Notes: generated from the sequence alone by a model not told the origin. Positions 28,061 to 38,117 are shown, counted from the stretch's first letter. The stretch is DNA of 64,000 nucleotides from Blautia sp. (GCA_017475035.1 JAFVGK010000200.1:1-64000), one strand, 5' to 3'. Numbers and translations: made by a program.

Positions 28061-28151
28061 ATTTTTATATTCACAGCAGATTGTCCTATAAGTAGAATCT
28101 TCCCCCATTTTCCGCTTCATTATCATCGTTCCTTACAGATCAAATATGGGG

Positions 28152-28526
28152 CTAAAACTTTTCCTCCCTTATCTCCCTGACCTTCTCGAAAGTATCACTG
28201 TCGATGATGCCTTCGTGATAGTCTTCAAAATGATATTGCGGGTAAGCGCCATCATTCCGGACTCTCCGGAAAGTATCATCACTGTAGGTTTTCTGCAGGA
28301 TCATGTCGCCCACGTATGCCTCATTCTGCAAAAAGGTGTAGATGGAATTGTATGTCCATTTCCCGCCGACTTCCTGGCCCTTCCAGACCTGCCCGACCCG
28401 CTTTGTGGGGACGCCTCTTTTGTTCAGGTCCTTTCCGGCAAGGGCTGTGCTCTGCCTTATTCTGCGCCAGAGGATCGGCTCCCCCGTGCGGTAGTTCATA
28501 TCAGCGTCAGGTGGGGGACATAGCAA
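28152..28526 (-). pseudogene. Serine recombinase fragment (Recombinase domain)
   Basis: About 110 residues match the central Recombinase domain of large serine recombinases: LNKRGVPTKR, then KWTYNSIYTFLQNEAYVGDM, then a segment ending DYHEGIIDSDTFEKVREIRE. The N-terminal catalytic resolvase domain and the long C-terminal part are both missing, and the frame ends in TAG. It is the remnant of an integrative or conjugative element, and shows that mobile DNA has been inserted between the giant surface-protein genes. Confidence 0.85.
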
Positions 28527-28661
28527 GTTATTAATAAATAGGCAGAAGTCCGGTTTTTCCGGTATAAATTGGAGAAGATCAGGGGGTATGACGGCATGGA
28601 ACTGGTAGATTTTGACAAAGGGAGTTCACAACACCCGACGCGGTCAGAGAGCATAGAAAAA

Positions 28662-28700
28662 GCTCGACAGAGTATCAACTCCATCGAGCCTGTTTCTTTT
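28662..28700 (+). terminator. Hairpin with T-run
   Basis: The arms GCTCGA (28662-28667) and TCGAGC (28684-28689) are followed by CTGTTTCTTTTT on the plus strand. No clear plus-strand gene precedes it; it may be left over from the element that carried the recombinase, or act weakly on the minus-strand Rpn transcript. Confidence 0.6.
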
Positions 28701-28781
28701 TATTCGATTGTGAGCGTCATTTACCTCGCAGTCATTTTCCGATGGAAAGCAGCTTGTGTGATTCCAACCTGTGCCGCCATA

Positions 28782-29612
28782 TTACGCCCATTCAATTTCT
28801 TCTGCCACCTGCTCATCATCCCAGTCAGGATGTGCTTTGATCAATGAAATCACGTCAGAACATACCTGTTCCGGTAAAATGACAAAAGAGGCTATTATAT
28901 TGATCGGTTGAGAGTTCATATGATGTCTGATAAGTTCAACCTTATCTGCATATTTCCCAAGTCTCACGTTTTCCCTGTCTCTCAAGAACAAAGTCATATA
29001 CTCCCGCCTCCATTCTTCGCTGGTTTTAACTGCCTCTACGGCACTGTCCAGTTCTTTCGTATATTCCGTTGCGGGCATGTGCCCATCCATGTATCTGAGC
29101 GTTTCCTTCAGATCATCACTGATGTCGCCTATCGTTCCTTTGGTATTCAGCACGATCTTGACCGCTTCATCATCAAGAAGCACAGAACGGTCTTCCCTTG
29201 CCGTCTGGTCGAAGGTGTAGATATACCGGCTTTTGCCAAAAGGATCATATGTACAGATGAAGATGATGAAGCTCTTTTTCAGCTTATCATAGTCTTCCCC
29301 ACGATGGATAATATTCAGATCGATAATGCCCTGATAATACCGTGTCCGCTTGGGGAGGTTCTTCTTCCTGGTGGTCTGTATTTCCAGATCGTACACCGTA
29401 TTATTCTCATCCTCAACATAGACATCAAGACGGATGCCTTTAGCATCATACTCGATATCTAACTCTTTCTGAAGTTCCAGGTATTCGATCTTCCTTATCT
29501 TCACACCGAGGATGAACTCCAGCAGTGTTTTGCACCGCTTTGGGTCGCGCATAACCGCGCCGAACATAAAATCATCCACGATGGTGAGTTCTTCAAGCTT
29601 TTTTCTTGCCAA
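28782..29612 (-). CDS. Rpn-family PD-(D/E)XK nuclease (putative transposase-like)
   Basis: The 276-residue protein belongs to the recombination-promoting nuclease group (PDDEXK_2). N-terminal signature LTIVDDFMFGAVMRDPKRCK, catalytic strand-pair GIRLDVYVEDENNTVYDLEI plus QTT near residues 58-80 (Asp and E-x-Q), and FIICTYDP-type middle FIIFICTYDPFGKSRYIYTF. E. coli RpnA promotes RecA-independent recombination, so this protein may act on nearby repeats; that is inference. The start is TTG at 29612 with GGAGCG in front. A decayed relative lies 450 bases upstream at 30063-30540. Confidence 0.88.
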   Translation of the reverse strand: MARKKLEELTIVDDFMFGAVMRDPKRCKTLLEFILGVKIRKIEYLELQKELDIEYDAKGIRLDVYVEDENNTVYDLEIQTTRKKNLPKRTRYYQGIIDLNIIHRGEDYDKLKKSFIIFICTYDPFGKSRYIYTFDQTAREDRSVLLDDEAVKIVLNTKGTIGDISDDLKETLRYMDGHMPATEYTKELDSAVEAVKTSEEWRREYMTLFLRDRENVRLGKYADKVELIRHHMNSQPINIIASFVILPEQVCSDVISLIKAHPDWDDEQVAEEIEWA

Positions 29613-29854
29613 TTCTTATCGCTCCAATCATTATTTTTAAACCTACTATCTCAATCTGAATGCTACCACAAAACAGCCGTTTTTTCAATCAGAATCGCAG
29701 TTTATGTAGGGCAATTGCTGAATTCAAAAAAATGTGAGCAGAAAAGTGATCGATATTTTTATAAAACCATGCGCTTGTGAACGAAGAGTGGGACGAAAAT
29801 CTAAATAGTGAGATGAAGTAGATAGGGTGGGCGAACAAGTAAAGCGCATAGGAA

Positions 29855-29878
29855 AGGCACAGGAGCTAGCCCTGTGCC
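29855..29878. terminator. Strong G/C hairpin upstream of the Rpn gene
   Basis: GGCACAGG pairs with CCTGTGCC around an AGCTAGC loop. There is no long T-run on either side, so it is a possible terminator or a structured leader element. Confidence 0.4.
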
Positions 29879-29932
29879 TCGGGTGGAATTATTAAGCGAT
29901 TGCCCTACTTCCAGACAGGGGGGGGTGTTTCA

Positions 29933-30062
29933 TCAACGGAGTTCATGATAACCAAACGGTTGCTGTGCCAGTTTGTCCAGTCTATTCACATTGATTCTAC
30001 TATCAGCTTGTTCATAAACGATTGATCTGATGCTCGCAGATTCTATCAATTTTCCCTTCTTA
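29933..30062 (-). repeat. Dispersed coding remnant, copy 2 (ends KLAQQPFGYHELR)
   Basis: The minus-strand reading runs KKGKLIESASIRSIVYEQAD, then SRINVNRLDKLAQQPFGYHE, then LR and TGA. It is similar in protein and DNA to 27980-28060, with the same stop position. It is the 3' end of an unidentified gene that was duplicated and then lost. Confidence 0.6.
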
Positions 30063-30540
30063 AACCGGAACTGTATTCTTCATATCTGTCACAAGTTCCC
30101 TGATTGCTGCCCCTGTCATACTCATCAACCTTCATATTGTCAATAATACTATATACATCCATATTTGAGATTTCCGCAAAGTTCAATACATCTTCAGCTT
30201 TTGTTCTCAGTCGTTCATCCCTTCTCAGTTCATCCTCATATCTTACAATCCTCTATACTCACGCTTCCTTTCATCGTTTTTCTTCACATCGCTGCTTCAT
30301 CAAGCTCTTTCGTAAAATCCCCTTCCGTTTCCCCTGTCTTTAGATACTCTATGACCTCATCCAATTTTAGAAATATCACCTTTTGTACCGGCTATATTCA
30401 CAATGATGTCATTTTCTCCATCTTCAAAGAACAGATCCTTCTCAAAGCAATCCTTTTTCTCAAACCAGTAAAGTTTCTTATTTCTCCTGTGGGTATCAGT
30501 AATCAAGATGACTAAAACATCCACAAACGAAAAGTTCATG
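30063..30540 (-). pseudogene. Decayed Rpn-family nuclease, C-terminal part
   Basis: Pieces of an Rpn-like protein can be read in shifting frames on the minus strand: YWFEKKDCFEKDLFFEDGEN, then NIAGTKGDISKI, then, after a frame change, LDEVIEYLKTGETEGDFTKE with LDEAA, then further fragments. The order matches the middle and C-terminal half of the intact gene at 28782-29612. The catalytic N-terminal half is missing. At least two frame disruptions make it a pseudogene. Confidence 0.75.
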
Positions 30541-30564
30541 ATACAACCCCCGGCATGAGTATCT

Positions 30565-30622
30565 AAAAAACAGCACTGTCACTGAGGTATCTTTATCCTC
30601 TGAACAGTGCTGCTCTTTTTTC
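30565..30622. terminator. Bidirectional terminator after giant surface protein 2
   Basis: The arms CAGCACTGT (30571-30579) and ACAGTGCTG (30604-30612) have a T-run on the plus side and an A-run (T-run on the minus strand) on the other. It ends the minus-strand gene that stops at 30657. Confidence 0.85.
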
Positions 30623-30656
30623 TCATGCTGGCTGTTTTGCCAGTTTTCTTATCATG

Positions 30657-33600
30657 TTATGCTGCTCTTCTTCTTTGCTTCATCACCAGCCCTACGCCGG
30701 CAATGCCTGTGAGCATGATGCCGAACAGTTCGTTTAATATGGTGCCGGACCCGCCAGTATTCGGAAGCTCAGCTCCGGGATTATTCCAAACCTGAACCTG
30801 CCAGGTATCATCCTGCTGTCCTTGCTCCCAATATTCATCTTTCATGGTATATACATTTAAATTTGCTATTCCCTGCATAGCTGTCACATTTTCGGCTGAA
30901 ACGGTGATTCTGATTACAGAATTCGTAATAACGTATCCCGTCGGAGCCTTTGTCTCTACCAGACGATATTCTCCCTGAACGAGTTCTCCAAGATAAAGGA
31001 TGCCATTTTCTCCCGTTTTTCCGGAAACAACCTTCACAGCCCCATCTTTTGGCTTGTTTGTGCTGTCATCAAAATCAGACGCTTTATACAATTCAAACTC
31101 AGCACCTGACGTAATTACATTAGAATCCATATCTGTCTTCCAGACAGATACAGGTTGCTTTTTCCGGTAAGAATTGATGAACTCAATACACGCAACATCT
31201 CTCTCGGTGATTATCAGTTTTGCCAACTCATCTTCCGGAATTTCCTTCCCTGTGCCGCTGGCTACAGTTGTTTCCGTTTCACCGTCTGAGCTTCTTTTAC
31301 TGATGCGCCACGTCGTTATCTGCTCATAACCGGTGATCTCATCTGTTTTTCCCTCTGTCTGTGGAGAAACTTCCCTTCCATTAGTAAAGGCAGCGCTGCC
31401 CCCCGTTGGAATATTAACCGGGAATGTCCAGGATGCAGTCGAAACGGCTTTCCCGCTTTCATCTATCTGTGTCTTGTAAAGATCGTAATCGTTGTCTTTA
31501 TCTACCGGATCACCAATTATACCGTTGAACTGTTTTTCTTTGTATGTTGCCTCGATGCGTGTTGCATAGTTTTCCGGAAGTGTATCCAGTCCTTTCACTG
31601 TTTTCTGGATAATAGCGGTAGCTTGACCGTGGTTTGGTGTAGGAACCGAGTCGCTCAGTTTAATATCATCCAGGAAATTTCCCATTGTAGTATCCCTGGA
31701 TGCCGTCGGTCCGGCCACGAAGAAAAATCTGGTCAGATACTGGTTCTCAGGTATGGAAAAGTTGCCCGTATAATAATGCCAGTCGGTATTGCCGTATTTG
31801 AAGTTAAGACTGGTTCCACTGTCGTATGCAGTAGATGTTCTGCCCTCTGGCAGATTGCCGAAATACGTCGACGGAACCGTCATGGTATAACCACTATTCA
31901 AAAACTCCACTTTTCCATCACCTTGATTGGTTGTAGTGATCTTAACGATCTCACAATCATGGAATTCACTGTTAGGATCATTGACATGATTCAGCACTTG
32001 GAGCACCTTTGCCTGTGTGGTCACGTCATACTTCTCTGCAAGTTCCGTGGACATGGCAACAACGTACATCGTGTCGGTTTCTCTGTTCTGTGTTTTATCA
32101 GTCCAGGTTTTCCAATAGTCATATTCGCCGCGGGCACGATGGTACAAAGCCCAGTACATCTGATCCCCCGGAATCGTCAGGACATCCTGATAAAGTGCGC
32201 CGGCAGCTTCGCAGTTCAGCTCAGCACACTGATTTCCTTCCGGCATAAAGGCGAAGCAATAGTTCCGCAGTGTCTCACCGAGGTTATTTGCGCCTGCTCC
32301 ATTTGCGTTAGCCCCCTGTGGAATCTCAATATCTCTTTTCGATTTGTCCGGCGCCGTGCCTGTCGTCCTCCAGACGACCCCGTTCTGTCCATTCTCGGCC
32401 TGCCAGTTGGATGGCCATCTGTGAACACTTTCATTTGTTGTTCCATTGTTGTGAGGCGTCTCAAATCCACCGTTCCGGACATCATCATAATAAGGAACAT
32501 GATAGACAGATGTCGTATCAAGAATAACCTCTTCATTATCTACAACTTTATAAATTACCGCTTTATAATACTGATCCGCCCCTTCATCAATGGCTACATT
32601 GACCTTAGGGCCTCCAAGTACCGGAATATTGTAAGTGCCGTTCAGGATCTTTGACTGTGTCACCTCCTCAAAGCCTGATGTGCTGTTGCTGCTGCGATAC
32701 CATCTAACAAACAGGTTTTGATCGATGCCCGTCTGAATCTCTCCTGTCTGATTCTTTACGGTCAGACAACCATCCTCACCGATGGTATCCTGAACATAAT
32801 ACCCCGATGACGGAGCATACACCAGGTACACATCTATCTGCCTCAGGCTGCTCTCATACTCCTGTCGTGCAACAACATTATTGCCGTTGTAAAATTCGAC
32901 AATGTACGAACTGTTGTTGGATAAAGAACCATTACTGCTCGTGGTTCCCTTCAGTGAAGTAATAACCTGCCCGCTGTACGTACCGTAGTGGGTTCCCAGG
33001 TAGGTGTATCCATTCTGACGCATTCTGTTCTGGTAACTACTAAGGGTAATCGACTGATTCATGTCAGCTGTTATACCATTCGTAGTACCGTTAAGCTCTG
33101 TCCCGTTATTGTCGACATAGTGCACATTTATGACCACTCTCGGGTTGTCCTGATAATACGTAATCGCAAACTGTGAAAAACTGTTAAGCATAAAGTCAGC
33201 TGTGGCTGTATTCTCTGAGACACAGATACCGCCAATATTGTCAGTATCCGCCACCATCTCGACCTGAACCTCACCGGAGGATCGATTCAGGTGCTGCACA
33301 GCAACCGTCTCTTCAAAAAGGTCTTTATCATCGGGCAGTTTCTTCATGACGATTCGAACCGCCACAGGAGCTTCCGGTTCAATCGGTTTGCCACTTTCAT
33401 CCAGAATAGAAATATCCAACGCTTCGAGAACAACCTCTCGAAATATCGAATCTGAAGGTGTTACATCCGTTCCTTCGTCGTTTTCCGGAATACCAGATTC
33501 TTCTGCAGCTTTGGATTCTTCCGATTCAGTAATGACGTTCTCTGTTTCCTCTGAGAAGCCTGTTTGATCATCACCTAACACAGCTTTGCGTACAAACTGA

Positions 33601-36600
33601 TACTCTTCTGTTTTTTTATCGAATTTCGTTACCTGCAGAGAAGCTCCTTCAGGAATCTTCGCGTCCTCTCCGTAAATTACAGTCACTTCATAGATGCTGC
33701 CGTTCATGCTCAGATACTGTGTGCTGATCTGGGCGTCTGTCACTCGGATTGTGAAACTCTCACCATTCTTCATAGTAACGGTCATATACTCCGTGCTGAT
33801 GAAAGGCTGTACACTGATCAGAGCCCAGTCTCCGGCTACCACGGTCTGCGCATTTATCTCCGCGATCTGCTCTTCCGTCAGCTCCGCACTGTATTCACAT
33901 TCCAATCCACGATTTTCTTTAATCTGACCTACTGTGGTCTCGTTCTCAACCTTGCTGACATCCACAAGACCAGGTGAGCTAAATTCCACAGAAGCGACAT
34001 CCGTCACAAACTTTCGCGTAGCATCCGATACTTTTACATTTCCCTGTGTGAGCACCATGTCCGCATCAGAATTTACTTCACTTTCTTCTGCCCCACTGTC
34101 GAAGTCGTTCTCATCCGCATTTTCAGCGATTTCAAACCCATTATCGTCCCCGGTTTTACCAGAGTTCGCACCCTCAATTATACCCAGCACCTCTACGAGA
34201 TCTGCCAAACTGACAAATCCGCCTCCGGGCAGGCTAAACTGGTATATCTTTCCATTCACCGAGTACGAAAAGTCCACCGTATAAATAACCCCATACACAG
34301 AAAAACTATCTGCTTCAAAAGTTACGGTTTCCTGCGTAATATCTTCTGTATTATCCTCTGTTTTTTCTCCGTCTGAAGTATCTCCTGTTTCTTCCTCCTC
34401 GGATATCCCGGATGTCAACGTATCATCGTCAAAATTTACTTCTGACGAGATAATTCTTTCCGCAGCCTCGGCGTCTCCATTATCCTCTCCGCGGGCAGCA
34501 TCCTCACTTTGGCTGTTCTCAGCTGCAGTCATACCCGTATCCGCAACGTGATTCGTCTCCTCGCTGTTTGCTCCGTTTGAGGTGGCGTCGATTGTGGCGA
34601 GGACTTCAACCTTCGTCTCTTCTTGCTGCTGATCAAAATGGACAATATTGGCGGCAGCCGTGTCCGCACCTTCGACATTCACCGGCTGATCATAGATTAT
34701 CTCTACACGTACCGGGCCGGTCGGTTCGATTTCTTTCCATTCACCGTCTTCACCGACAGCCATGATCTGAATATCGAAAAACCGCGCATATTCCTTCGGC
34801 AATTCTGTGTTTTCGTCCAGACCCAGGGCAGATTTTGCCTGTGCAAGATAATCTGCATATTCGTCTGAATCATAGGCGATTTCTTCTGCTTCTACTTTTG
34901 CTCCGGCAGGGATTCCGGAAGCCGGAAGATAGGTTACGCGAACCTTATAATCTTTTCCTATGTATTCCAGAACTGAGGTCGTCTGCTCTGCCTGCTCTGT
35001 TGTCTCGATCCATTCCGTGGTCTGCTCTGTGCTGGTTTCCACCGTCGTCCATTCCGTCGTCATTTCAGTAGCTGACTCAAATGTGGTCCATTCTGTCATC
35101 CCCTCTGTCGTCTGCTCCGTCATCGGTTCGAAGGTGGTCCATTCCGTGTTCCCTTCGGTCGTATACTCTGTCATCGGCTCAGAAGGCATCCACTCGGTGG
35201 TTTCTTCTGTCGAATGTTCAGCCATCGACTCAGAAGTCGTCCATTCCGTGATTTCCTCTGTTGTATACTCTGTCATCGACTCGGAAGCAACATGTTCTGT
35301 TACAGTTTCTGTCGTCTGCTCTCCGGTTATCCATTCTGTCGTGATTTCCGTAGACTGTTCAACAATTTCTGTTGTTGCTTGCGTAGATTGTTCTGCGACA
35401 GCTTCTTCGGTCGTAAACTCTGCAGCCTGCTCAGCAAAATCCTCTCCGGTCGTTTCTTCCTCAGCCTGTCCGGCGGATGTGTCTTCTGCAGCAAATTCTG
35501 TCGCAAGGGATTCCGTTGTAAAGGCTTCTGTAGACTGCTCACCGACCGTATCTTCGGTTGTCCCTTCCGAGGGAAGTTCCGTAGCTGCTTCTACAGTCGT
35601 ATCCTCTTCGTCGTCTTCTTTGTCTTCTTCATTTATTGCATCGCCTGCACCATCGCCTTTGCCTTGCTCTTTATTCTCTCCGGAAACTGTCTCGTCTTCG
35701 CTTTCTTTCTCCGTCTGCTCTTCCCTCTCTTCGTCGAGAACCAGAATAAAAGCTTCCGTGGTTATTTCTGTCGTCGTCTCTGCAACAGTAAATTCTGTTA
35801 TTTCTTCAGCAGTGCTGCTTTCTCCGCGGCTCTCCTCGAACTCATTCCCGTCTTCGGTTTTGTCGGGAGCTTCTGCCGCAGTTTCTCCCTTAATCTCATC
35901 CGGAAGAGAAGCTTCGCCATCGGAACCACTGTCAAAATCAGGCTCCTGGTCATCAGTTTCGCCCGAGGAGAAAAGATCCTCTCCTGCAGCTGCCTGTTCA
36001 AACGCTTCTTCTCCGCCTGCTCCGATAAAGAAAGCCAGGGATTGACTGTTTTCATTTTCAGCGTTTTCTTCCGGAATAATGCCTGCATTTCCTTCTTTGA
36101 TCTCCGAACCAAACATCTCTTCCGGAACGACAGTGAAATCATCCGCTGCTCCAGCATCCTCGATCACAGCATTGAAATCATCACCCGCTCCAGCATCTTC
36201 GATCACGGCATTGAAATCATCACCCGCTCCAGCATCTTCGATCACGGCATTGAAATCATCACCCGCTCCAGCATCTTCGATCGCGGCATTGAAATCATCA
36301 TCCGCTCCAGCATCTTCGATCACAGCATTGTCTGCCGCAATCTCTCCGGTAAACAGATCCTCCGCTGTACCTGCATCCTCAGGCAGTTCCCTGCCCTTTG
36401 AGTCATAGCAGGAATCGTCGTGCACGTGCTCTTCTTTTCCGCAGATCAGAATCCGCTGATCCGGTATGAAAGAAAAGCATTCTTCACTGTGTTGATGCGC
36501 ATACGCTTCCGGTTTTCCGCAGATCAGGTTTCCATAAATATCATAGCATTCAGCCGTATGGGTATGAGGTATCAGCTCGGCTTTCCCGCACAATGGAGCT

Positions 36601-37121
36601 GCTGCCGCCAAGGAGGAAAACAGATCCGTCCTCTCGAAATCCGCATTTTCGAAATCTGTATTTTCGCCGGCAGCAAAACCGTCTTCTGCTGAAGAAAAAC
36701 CATCTGGCCCGCCGAATCCGGCTTCAACCGTTGTGGAGCCGAAAAGATCCTGTTCCTCAGCGCCGAAGCATGCGGCATTATGTACATGTTCTTCGATCTC
36801 CTGCAGCGGGCAGATCAGGTTTCCTTCAGCATCATAGCAATTCTCATCATGTTTATGCAGGATGATCGCGCCGCCTGCAGCCTGCAGATATGGGCAGTTC
36901 AATACACGCTGATAGGTTGTCTCATAACACTGGTCATTATGAATATGCTCTTCTTTCCCGCAGATAATGTCCTTTGTCATCGTAATCGCAGGAAGGATCA
37001 GCAAATATGTCGTAATAAATACGATCACAGCTGCAACCGCGGTAACACCCCGGTTCCATGGCTTTTTCCTGTATATTTTGTCCATGATCTCACGTACCGC
37101 ATTATTCTTCCGCGTACCCAT
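30657..37121 (-). CDS. Giant LPNTG-anchored surface protein 2 (MucBP and CBM-like modules)
   Basis: The protein has about 2154 residues. It shares its N-terminal third with surface protein 1: signal-anchor (about 25-48), E-H-x-H-x(3-4)-C-Y motifs, Thr/Glu stalk (about 520-710) and the YKVRVTYLPASGIPAG domain (about 717), which is nearly identical for over 120 residues. It then diverges. A MucBP-like segment lies near 1325 (INVHYVDNNGTELNGT), and a jelly-roll, possibly carbohydrate-binding domain near 1547-1780 (NGGFETP, CAELNCEAAGALYQDV). One Cna_B domain lies near 1990-2075 (GAEFELYKASDF, ETKAPTGYVI), then LPNTGG, TM helix and KQRRRAA. It contains five 13-residue repeats (AVIEDAGAGDDFN). I chose ATG at 37121 with AAAGGGTG; an upstream ATG at 37157 lacks a site. 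Likely sortase-anchored adhesin. Confidence 0.93.
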   Translation of the reverse strand: MGTRKNNAVREIMDKIYRKKPWNRGVTAVAAVIVFITTYLLILPAITMTKDIICGKEEHIHNDQCYETTYQRVLNCPYLQAAGGAIILHKHDENCYDAEGNLICPLQEIEEHVHNAACFGAEEQDLFGSTTVEAGFGGPDGFSSAEDGFAAGENTDFENADFERTDLFSSLAAAAPLCGKAELIPHTHTAECYDIYGNLICGKPEAYAHQHSEECFSFIPDQRILICGKEEHVHDDSCYDSKGRELPEDAGTAEDLFTGEIAADNAVIEDAGADDDFNAAIEDAGAGDDFNAVIEDAGAGDDFNAVIEDAGAGDDFNAVIEDAGAADDFTVVPEEMFGSEIKEGNAGIIPEENAENENSQSLAFFIGAGGEEAFEQAAAGEDLFSSGETDDQEPDFDSGSDGEASLPDEIKGETAAEAPDKTEDGNEFEESRGESSTAEEITEFTVAETTTEITTEAFILVLDEEREEQTEKESEDETVSGENKEQGKGDGAGDAINEEDKEDDEEDTTVEAATELPSEGTTEDTVGEQSTEAFTTESLATEFAAEDTSAGQAEEETTGEDFAEQAAEFTTEEAVAEQSTQATTEIVEQSTEITTEWITGEQTTETVTEHVASESMTEYTTEEITEWTTSESMAEHSTEETTEWMPSEPMTEYTTEGNTEWTTFEPMTEQTTEGMTEWTTFESATEMTTEWTTVETSTEQTTEWIETTEQAEQTTSVLEYIGKDYKVRVTYLPASGIPAGAKVEAEEIAYDSDEYADYLAQAKSALGLDENTELPKEYARFFDIQIMAVGEDGEWKEIEPTGPVRVEIIYDQPVNVEGADTAAANIVHFDQQQEETKVEVLATIDATSNGANSEETNHVADTGMTAAENSQSEDAARGEDNGDAEAAERIISSEVNFDDDTLTSGISEEEETGDTSDGEKTEDNTEDITQETVTFEADSFSVYGVIYTVDFSYSVNGKIYQFSLPGGGFVSLADLVEVLGIIEGANSGKTGDDNGFEIAENADENDFDSGAEESEVNSDADMVLTQGNVKVSDATRKFVTDVASVEFSSPGLVDVSKVENETTVGQIKENRGLECEYSAELTEEQIAEINAQTVVAGDWALISVQPFISTEYMTVTMKNGESFTIRVTDAQISTQYLSMNGSIYEVTVIYGEDAKIPEGASLQVTKFDKKTEEYQFVRKAVLGDDQTGFSEETENVITESEESKAAEESGIPENDEGTDVTPSDSIFREVVLEALDISILDESGKPIEPEAPVAVRIVMKKLPDDKDLFEETVAVQHLNRSSGEVQVEMVADTDNIGGICVSENTATADFMLNSFSQFAITYYQDNPRVVINVHYVDNNGTELNGTTNGITADMNQSITLSSYQNRMRQNGYTYLGTHYGTYSGQVITSLKGTTSSNGSLSNNSSYIVEFYNGNNVVARQEYESSLRQIDVYLVYAPSSGYYVQDTIGEDGCLTVKNQTGEIQTGIDQNLFVRWYRSSNSTSGFEEVTQSKILNGTYNIPVLGGPKVNVAIDEGADQYYKAVIYKVVDNEEVILDTTSVYHVPYYDDVRNGGFETPHNNGTTNESVHRWPSNWQAENGQNGVVWRTTGTAPDKSKRDIEIPQGANANGAGANNLGETLRNYCFAFMPEGNQCAELNCEAAGALYQDVLTIPGDQMYWALYHRARGEYDYWKTWTDKTQNRETDTMYVVAMSTELAEKYDVTTQAKVLQVLNHVNDPNSEFHDCEIVKITTTNQGDGKVEFLNSGYTMTVPSTYFGNLPEGRTSTAYDSGTSLNFKYGNTDWHYYTGNFSIPENQYLTRFFFVAGPTASRDTTMGNFLDDIKLSDSVPTPNHGQATAIIQKTVKGLDTLPENYATRIEATYKEKQFNGIIGDPVDKDNDYDLYKTQIDESGKAVSTASWTFPVNIPTGGSAAFTNGREVSPQTEGKTDEITGYEQITTWRISKRSSDGETETTVASGTGKEIPEDELAKLIITERDVACIEFINSYRKKQPVSVWKTDMDSNVITSGAEFELYKASDFDDSTNKPKDGAVKVVSGKTGENGILYLGELVQGEYRLVETKAPTGYVITNSVIRITVSAENVTAMQGIANLNVYTMKDEYWEQGQQDDTWQVQVWNNPGAELPNTGGSGTILNELFGIMLTGIAGVGLVMKQRRRAA
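36150..36335 (-). repeat. Five 39-bp coding repeats in giant surface protein 2
   Basis: Near-perfect 39-bp units encode AVIEDAGAGDDFN five times in tandem. Surface protein 1 has only one such unit at the equivalent place (AVIDGIGASDDFA), so the expansion happened after duplication. These are in frame within a coding gene, not CRISPR. Confidence 0.9.
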
Positions 37122-37290
37122 GTCTGTCACCCTTTCGTTATCAAAAAATATATTCATGATTCCGGCGCAAAAAAATACCGTTCCTACTGATGCGCAGCTG
37201 CATCGGATGTACCGCTTTCCGGTACATCACCGATCCGGCATACAGCAGGTCCGGAGTCAAATGAAAATGCTGATATCATTCCGATTCCGA
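37122..37290 (-). promoter_or_regulatory. Conserved 5' leader of giant surface protein 2
   Basis: A strong stem (GATGTACCG / CGGTACATC around GAAAG) is followed by a GCAGCTGCGC segment, AGTAGGAACGG, a T-run and TTTTGCGCCGGAAT ahead of the gene. The order of elements matches the leader of surface protein 1 (25292-25440), while paired bases differ, which is what a conserved RNA structure would show. Confidence 0.45.
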
Positions 37291-37814
37291 ACTGATGGGT
37301 CTCTGCCCGAAACAATCCGGAAGAATATTTTCACCAGAACCATTCATCTATTAAGCGCTTTTGTTAATATTCATATATACGGACAGTAAATACTTTTTGC
37401 GATATCTATTGGTTTTCTCATCAGCGCTTAATACCCCAAAAAATTAATTATTATGTAAATATGGCTTTATAACTATACCATAATTACAGCAGATTGTCAC
37501 GAAAATTGTCGACTTACCCTTACAAACATAAACAGATATTTCTCTTGTTTTTTATGCTGTTTTACTGATTAAATAAAGTGAGAAAGCACTGGATTTATCA
37601 TTATTCAGCCTTTATTTCTCATCTATTATCCTGATTTCCGGTCCCGCTTTGTTTTTTGTATAAATCTACCATATTTCCATAAATCTCTGTCCTCTCTAAG
37701 CAAAACGCAAACAGAAATTTATATCTTAAAATGTATAAATCGTCAAAAACACAATAAAGCACTCATCGTGTATTATTTCGGAAACATGCCTGTCTTCTAA
37801 AATAAGATCTATTG
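37291..37814. other. AT-rich intergenic stretch
   Basis: No supported gene. The DNA is AT-rich and probably holds the promoter of surface protein 2. Dispersed repeats begin at 37815. Confidence 0.55.
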
Positions 37815-37917
37815 TATAATTAACGAACAAAACGCCTGCATTTTGATTCATTTACTGCGCGTGATTTCCGCCGCTGCAAGCGGTATGTTTCCGCAGTAAA
37901 TTCGTGCACATACTATA
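37815..37917 (+). repeat. Two-hairpin dispersed repeat, copy A
   Basis: First hairpin: TAACGAACAAAACGC pairs with GCATTTTGATTCATTTA. Second: ATTTCCGCCGCTGCAAGCGG then TTTCCGCAGTAAAT. Related copies are at 44988-45092 (same strand) and 50322-50422 (opposite strand). Confidence 0.75.
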
Positions 37918-38045
37918 AAAGTCATGCTTTTATCATTCTTATATCTTTGCGCATGATACACTGATAATCTGTATGAATGATTGTCAATTTTATATAATTG
38001 ATTCAGGCGACAAAAGGTTATGTAAAAATGAACAGATTTCGAGTG

Positions 38046-38117
38046 GCTGAAGAATCCCGCGAGCAGCTCTGCTTCGAAGCGATTCGTAAAATCAGGCTTT
38101 TTGTTAATGTAATCATA
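38046..38117 (-). repeat. Partial copy of the roughly 200-bp dispersed repeat (inverted)
   Basis: The segment GAATCCCGCGAGCAGCTCTG through AATCAGGCTTTTTG is the reverse complement of the first part of the repeats at 51553-51752 and 56693-56888. The rest of the element is absent here. Confidence 0.65.

Noticed and set aside
28569-28847. 92-codon plus-strand frame after the recombinase remnant
   Set aside because: It runs through a terminator hairpin and into the antisense of the Rpn gene; no family recognised.
36150-36335. Regular 39-bp repeats resembling a small CRISPR array
   Set aside because: The units are contiguous with no unique spacers and are in frame within a surface protein.
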